Shown here: positions 19,762 through 23,992 of the stretch, one piece after another
Numbering within the stretch: position 1 is the stretch's first letter
How the letters are laid out: each line of letters begins with the position of its first letter
Source: Funneliformis mosseae
Taxonomy: Eukaryota > Glomeromycota > Glomeromycetes > Glomerales > Glomeraceae
Direction of reading: 5' to 3'
DNA: 23,992 nt
Assembly: GCA_910592005.1 (NCBI GenBank)
Contig: CAJVPP010000971.1
Span: 1 to 23,992 of the forward strand
The notes under the pieces: generated by a model
Seen by the model: only the letters and a program-made list of their open reading frames with translations
The model's database searches: none
Told to the model about the DNA's origin: nothing
Made by a program: the position numbers and the translations under genes

Positions 19762-21012
19762 ATGGAAGAAAAGTCAACCGAGCATGTAATTTTTATAAAA
19801 CTTTATTTTAGAAATTTTTGAATTTTCGCTCGTTATATATTAAAACGAATTTAAATTGTTTTTGTAGGCAGGATCAGAATCTGAGGTTCGGAGATAGTTT
19901 AAATGAACAAATTAGTAAGGTTCATTATTGGCTTATGAAAGCTGAGCCTGAATCACGAATTGTCAAGGGAATAGACGTCAAGTTTAGGTTAGAATTACAA
20001 CAATATATATGATTTTCTTATTTACATATTTCCATTAATACAAGGTACTTATATTTTAGCATTGACGATTTAGCAAACATGCCTAACGGGTAAATTTTTA
20101 ATTTAATCAAAATAAATGATTTATAAATTATGAAATTAATTAATTAAATCATTCTATATTCGTTAACAGCGTTTCTCAATGGGATGGTGTAGTAAGTGTC
20201 AGTGTTTATGTATAATCACTTTATTCGCTATAAATCGTTGATTTTTTTCTTATATTATAGAGAAATTATGAAGCGCGTAATAATATGAAAAACGGGATGA
20301 AAATCAAAGATAAAGTAATAACATGTTACATTGGTATCTCTAAAATTTTGAAGATTTCAGCATTTAATATGTATAAATTACAGGTGTTATTTTATCATTC
20401 CAATTGCAAGACACCTGGAATAGCGGGTAAGGATAGAATCGTTAATTATTTTGAACATTTGATCTACAAAAGTTTTAAAAAATATTATATATTCAGGATT
20501 AGCAGAGGTACAACTACTACTCAAAGTAATTTTTTTTTTTTTTTTGCATTTATATTCGACTTTTTTTTTCTTGTCATAATCTTATTAGATAGTGAAGGAG
20601 GCTTATCCAGATTGTAAGTTAATAGATTGAATTATTGGTATTTCAATAATTTATTTAAATTATCTTCCTTTTTTTTGAATGTAGATACTGCTTTTGATGA
20701 ATCCCATCCATATTATGATCCAAAGTCAAATAAGGACAATCCAAAATGGTTTATGGTAAAAACATTTAGCATGATTACTATAATCTCGGCTTAATAAGAT
20801 AAAAAATATTCGACACAAATTTTTTATTATTTTAATAGGTTGATGTTAAATTTGTTCGTAAGTTCAACCGTTTAATTACACTTAAGGAATTGCAAGCTCA
20901 TAAGGACGATGGATTGAAAGGTATGGCACTATTGAGCCGTGGACGTTTATCTATACAACCCGTGAAGAAAGAGCATTATGATTTTATTTTAGAATTAGAA
21001 AAGAAAATATGA
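19762..21012 (+). CDS. THYN1: EVE-domain protein, thymocyte nuclear protein 1 homologue, 10 exons, 189 aa
   Basis: Exons: 19762-19785, 19872-19987, 20060-20089, 20170-20191, 20261-20314, 20384-20426, 20497-20507, 20589-20613, 20685-20755, 20839-21012; total 570 nt, all joins in phase. The EVE domain (about 26-187) has the PUA/YTH-like fold that binds modified bases such as 5-methylcytosine derivatives. Visible hallmarks are HYWLMKAEPESR (26-37), the FSIDDL segment (46-51), WDGVRNYEARNNM (61-73), VLFYHSNCKTPGIAGLAEIV (83-102), then HPYYDPKS, KWFMVDVKF and LLSRGRLSIQPV. These fit THYN1 over its whole length. Exon 7 is an 11-nt micro-exon. The first exon is the least certain: the acceptor is the second AG of TAGGCAG (ending 19871), chosen because it alone keeps the frame from the ATG at 19762. 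AATAAA at 21181 may end the transcript. Confidence 0.9.
20497..20507 (+). other. 11-nt micro-exon of THYN1
   Basis: GATTAGCAGAG lies between TATTCAG and GTACAAC. It supplies the end of the GLAE motif, conserved in EVE proteins, and shifts the phase so that flanking exons connect (43 + 11 = 54 nt). Skipping it would break the frame. Confidence 0.85.
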
Positions 21013-21690
21013 TTTACTAACTAGTTTGACTAAAAGTCACGTTACCATGGATTTTTTGGTTATTTTGGTATACCTGTTTAAAATTGATTGGCTGGAATTA
21101 TTAAAATATATTGTATCAAAATATTATAATATATTTCAAAGAAATTTATAAGATGATAGTTATACAAAATTTTTAGTTTAAATAAAGAATTTATAAAATT
21201 ATAAAGTTTGAACAAGTATTGATTTCAAATTATCTTAGGAATATAAGATTTTTTTTTGACCATGTTAATAATATAAAAGCTATTTTATTAAGAGAAAAAA
21301 CAAATTTAAAAAAAAATAAATTACCGTTCTGATTGGTCCGATTGGATGACGTTATTATTATGGTGCAGGAAGTTTATACAATATAAATGTACAGTAACTT
21401 AAAAATCTTTCAACTCTTAAAAAAAAAGAAATTTAGAAAAAATAAACTGATAACTTTATTCTTTGAGATAAGCTTTATTAAATTACTGGTCAGTTTTTTA
21501 AATAAGTTTTATATAAAAAGTTATAGGCATTTAAAATTGGATAATTTTCATATGATTGTCTTAAATTTAAAACATATGGAGGTGGCCAGTAAAAAAAGGG
21601 AGAAATCCACTTTTAGTCAAAAATTTTTTTATTGGTGAAAAAAATACCTCTGGTAACGTCACACAGCCCCTATTTTTGGCAAGAATTTTA
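21013..21690. other. Intergenic region after THYN1
   Basis: It holds an AATAAA at 21181-21186, and two ATTGG (inverted CCAAT) boxes with TGACGT at about 21330-21352 that look promoter-like, but no convincing gene follows. An 83-codon open frame at 21387-21638 starts downstream of them; it is Lys/Phe-rich, lacks any recognisable feature and is probably fortuitous. Confidence 0.4.
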
Positions 21691-22106
21691 CTGGTATATT
21701 TCAGGTGATCGGTCTACATGACGAAGTCTATGCTTTACAGAATTCCACCATCCCAAAATTCAAGGTAATAATATTCACCAGCACCCCATTCACTCTTTAT
21801 ATCCTTCTTTATATTTTCGCCTTTGTGGTCTTTATTACATATAGGACAAGGTACTTAACTATTAAACACAAATTTATCATTATAACTCTCACTATACTTA
21901 AGGATAGATAAGGAAATTGCTTCAACATCCAATTATATATTTTTGCTTTTCTTCTGGACCATCGGATAAAATAGAGATAGGAAGTTGGGATTTGTTAGAT
22001 TTATTTACCTGATTAGAAGAAGTTGTGAATGATGTATTCATCTTAGCTTTGGGCGAACTGACTGGACTGATTTTAGGGGAATCACTTGAAGAATTAGAGA
22101 CAACGA
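21690..22106 (-). pseudogene. Decayed Ser-rich zinc-finger gene fragment
   Basis: On the minus strand a Ser/Pro-rich stretch (SNSSSDSPKISPVSSPKAKM, from about 22100) runs through LSDGPEEKQKYIIGC to a TGA at 21922-21924. After a frame change the sequence continues LSILKYSESYNDKFVFNS*, VPCPICNKDHKG and SEWGAGEYYYLEFWDGGIL*. CPICNKDH is half of a likely C2H2- or CCHC-type zinc finger; the second Cys pair appears lost. The family is unidentified; I believe similar modules recur in Glomeromycotina genomes, but this is from memory. At least three stops and one frameshift make it dead. Confidence 0.45.
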
Positions 22107-22229
22107 GTTAATGGAATAGGTGCAGTTGAAATGTTACTTCAGCTGGTATGAACAAGATTCTTTCAGGACAGAAATTTCAGTCACATGATTTGTTACTTTT
22201 CATCTTACATTATACAGCTCCTTTATTAT

Positions 22230-22241
22230 GCTAGCGCTAGC
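22230..22241. repeat. 12-bp palindrome GCTAGCGCTAGC in the divergent promoter
   Basis: A perfect GC-rich palindrome in otherwise A+T-rich DNA, 116 bp upstream of the pseudogene ATG at 22346. It could be a protein-binding site; nothing more can be said. Confidence 0.6.
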
Positions 22242-22294
22242 GGTGACTGTGACACAGTATCAAAAAAAGTTCTGAAAAATTCACAATTTCTGGT

Positions 22295-22303
22295 TATAAA
22301 AGG
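22295..22303 (+). promoter_or_regulatory. TATA box of the Uma2-like pseudogene
   Basis: TATAAAAGG lies 42 bp upstream of the ATG at 22346, a close match to the TATA box of the dsRBD gene in this window. The promoter appears intact although the coding sequence is not. Confidence 0.55.
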
Positions 22304-22345
22304 AATCATGATGCTTTTATTATTTTTCCGTTTGTCTCATTTTCA

Positions 22346-23294
22346 ATGAGTATCACAACAGAAAATGTAGAAGAAACGTTATTTGAAGGAACTCGAGAAA
22401 TAAGGCAAACCACTAAAATTATTCAGGTAAGTTATATTAATATGTTTAAGAAAAAGAATAAGGAGTATTGCTAACGAGTAATGACTACAATAGATCTGCG
22501 CAAAAATTGATCAATTGCTGGAGTAAGTATAAAAAGATGATATCGTCGAGATCAACCTTCCTGATGAACTAGGTATAAACAAAGCTAATGCATGTGTACT
22601 CAAAGTGATACATTCGATATATTCCGCTGACAGAATCAGAAATGATTTATTTATTAAGGTAAGTAATTATAACCTACACACCTATATATATCATTTATTG
22701 ATCTTAGAAATTTTGTATTAATAATTTAGTATGATGGGTTTAATAAAGAAAGGATTCATTACAAACTAGTAAACTCAGCTGAAACGTTCAACCCAATGTG
22801 ATATTCAGCAAGTAATAGAATATATGTTGTTAGAGGTGCAGAATGTCGACCTGACATTGGTGTTTGATTTACAAGACCAACACAGGTGTAACGCACACAT
22901 CTGATTATTAATCAATGTTCGCCTCTGGCTATGTGGATTAAGGTAATTGTATTAAATCTCCATTAAGGAAAATGTAAATGGCTTGACTAATCTGATCTGA
23001 ATCCTTGCAAGTGTTTTTTGATAAAGATCCAGATTAAAGTAACGCATTTAATAGAATTAATTATTGTCAGCAATACTAGAATAGCATTGAATACGTTGGA
23101 ATTGCTACCCAAATCCTTGACAAGCTTTGACTGCTGTAGTTCAACAAAACAACAGACCTAACCAACCTCCATATGTCATTCATTGGGACAGAAATAATAA
23201 CTCAATGTATTTTACGTATAGCTAAAATAATCATCTTGTACTTAGGTGTCATTGGAGACTTAATTTTAATCTTATACTTAACGAAATTCTTTAA
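22346..23294 (+). pseudogene. Decayed four-exon gene, Uma2/PD-(D/E)XK nuclease-like
   Basis: Exon remnants: 22346-22426 (MSITTENVEETLFEGTREIR), 22494-22658 (ICAKIDQLLE, a frameshift/stop, then DDIVEINLPDELGINKANAC), 22730-22942 (YDGFNKERIHYKLVNSAETF, RGAECRPDIGV*FTRPT, ending MWIK) and about 23012-23294 (FFDKDPD*SNAFNRINY, PPYVIHWDRNNNSMYF, LRCHWRLNFNLILNEIL). The introns begin GTAAGT or GTAATT and end in AG; the last acceptor appears damaged. RPDIGV followed about 30 residues later by W-I-(K)-V recalls the PD...ExK signature of Uma2-type nucleases, with Lys where Glu would be catalytic. At least five stops (TGA after GV, TAA after QV, and others) and a frameshift inactivate it. The family name is a tentative inference; coding character and exon structure are seen. 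Confidence 0.55.
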
Positions 23295-23713
23295 TGATAG
23301 ATATTCTCAACAAATAGGCAATAGTTGGGTTGTAAAATGTCATCAGCTTCGATCTTTCAAATTATATACCTCAAAATCACTTTATTCTAGTAATCAAATG
23401 GGTCAGACATGATCTCTTGAAAGTTATGCAAATTGAACTTTTTTACATGTAGTACTCGCATGGATATTACCATGCCTAATATTTACTCTATATTCGATTA
23501 AGATAAGATAAAAAATATGATAGAAATACTTACAGAATATGAATATACTTTATAAGATGAATAAAGATAAACATTATGCTTACTCATTTGTAACAATGGT
23601 TTAACAACATCTCGTAAAATTATATATTGAATTTTCAGAAAAATAGTGAACAGTGTTCATAGTTTTTGAATCACGTGATAATAATTTGAACTTCAGAATG
23701 TAAAAATAGCATA
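23295..23713. other. A+T-rich spacer before the right-hand transposon
   Basis: No gene seen. A TCACGTGAT motif occurs near 23671-23679, similar to the CACGTG box of the kinesin/THYN1 promoter. The spacer ends in the TA (23712-23713) that abuts the transposon terminus. Confidence 0.4.
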
Positions 23714-23992
23714 CAGTTAACTCTTTCTATAACGAATTTTGATATAACAAATTTTATAATACAATAGATTTTCAGTGTCAGACAGATTTTTAAATATAAA
23801 AAAACTCTTACTATACCGAATTTAGTAATTAAAAATTCGTATTATGTTTAACGAATTAAAATCAGAAAAATTTATATATAAAATGACTCTTTTTATAACG
23901 AATTTTCTCTATAACGAATTTTTTTTTTGATACAATGAAGTTTTGCTTAAAATGAATTTTACTAGATTTATGTATATAAAATTTTGTAGTTC
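23714..23992 (+). mobile_element. Left end of a pogo/Tigger-like DNA transposon (continues beyond the window)
   Basis: It starts CAGTTAACTCTTTCTATAAC directly after TA, and is the inverted partner of 1-71. Subterminal copies of the motif CTCTTTNTATAACGAATTTT recur at about 23722, 23805 (diverged), 23887 and 23907. Iterated subterminal motifs are common binding sites for pogo/Tigger transposases of the CENP-B type; the transposase itself is outside the window. Confidence 0.7.

Noticed and set aside
20285..20617. A 110-codon plus-strand frame
   Set aside because: It is a read-through of THYN1 exons 5 to 8 and their introns; splice sites and EVE motifs show the real structure.
21387..21638. An 83-codon open frame downstream of promoter-like motifs
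   Set aside because: No domain, poor composition (Lys/Phe/Ile rich) and no splice or homology support.
23173..23412. A hydrophobic 79-codon plus-strand frame that looks like a membrane protein
   Set aside because: Another frame of the same stretch (PPYVIHWDRNNNSMYF, LRCHWRLNFN) continues the Uma2-like pseudogene; the hydrophobicity is a frame artefact.
1..23992. The edge repeats as the two ends of one giant transposon enclosing the window
   Set aside because: The CAG termini and the flanking TA point inward to the window, so each element body lies outside it.
1..23992. tRNA, rRNA or CRISPR arrays
   Set aside because: No tRNA B-box-like sequence, rRNA-like conserved block or regularly spaced repeat-spacer pattern was seen; the tandem arrays present lack unique spacers.

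Overview
The window looks like nuclear DNA of an arbuscular mycorrhizal fungus (Glomeromycotina, Rhizophagus-like). The reasons are an A+T-rich background, genes with many 60-90 bp introns, decayed Tc1/pogo-type DNA transposons, and pseudogene families that I associate with this lineage. The organism call is inference; no database was searched.

Layout. Both edges (1-71 and 23714-23992) carry ends of the same pogo/Tigger-like transposon family, with the element bodies lying outside the window. Three intact protein genes are present. The first (1151-2641, +) encodes a 496-aa protein with three double-stranded-RNA-binding-like domains. The second (16183-19544, -) is a 13-exon kinesin-5 mitotic motor of 827 aa. 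It carries a GC-AG intron and an intron with every hallmark of a U12-type AT-AC (minor spliceosome) intron. The third (19762-21012, +) is a 10-exon THYN1/EVE-domain gene of 189 aa with an 11-nt micro-exon. The last two are divergent and share a 217-bp promoter with a CACGTG box and an MluI-cell-cycle-box hexamer.

Between 2.7 and 16 kb lies a gene-dead, extremely A+T-rich compartment full of broken mobile DNA. It holds a decayed archaeo-eukaryotic-type primase plus origin-binding-protein-like helicase (7344-8790), a 4.5-kb segment bounded by about 200-bp inverted repeats, a Myb/SANT-like pseudogene, a complete 1350-bp Tc1/mariner copy with TIRs but a dead transposase, a 566-bp foldback element, an unidentified dead coding region, and an internally deleted DDE transposon. 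The dead genes share a signature: in-frame stops sit where Gln, Trp or Arg is expected, which fits C-to-T / G-to-A decay.

The right end (21.7-23.3 kb) holds two divergent decayed genes: a Ser-rich zinc-finger fragment (-) and a PD-(D/E)XK/Uma2-like gene with a surviving TATA box and introns (+).

The intact genes are ordinary cellular functions (RNA binding, mitosis, modified-base reading). The most notable observations are the AT-AC intron, the C-to-T decayed compartment and the primase-helicase relic.
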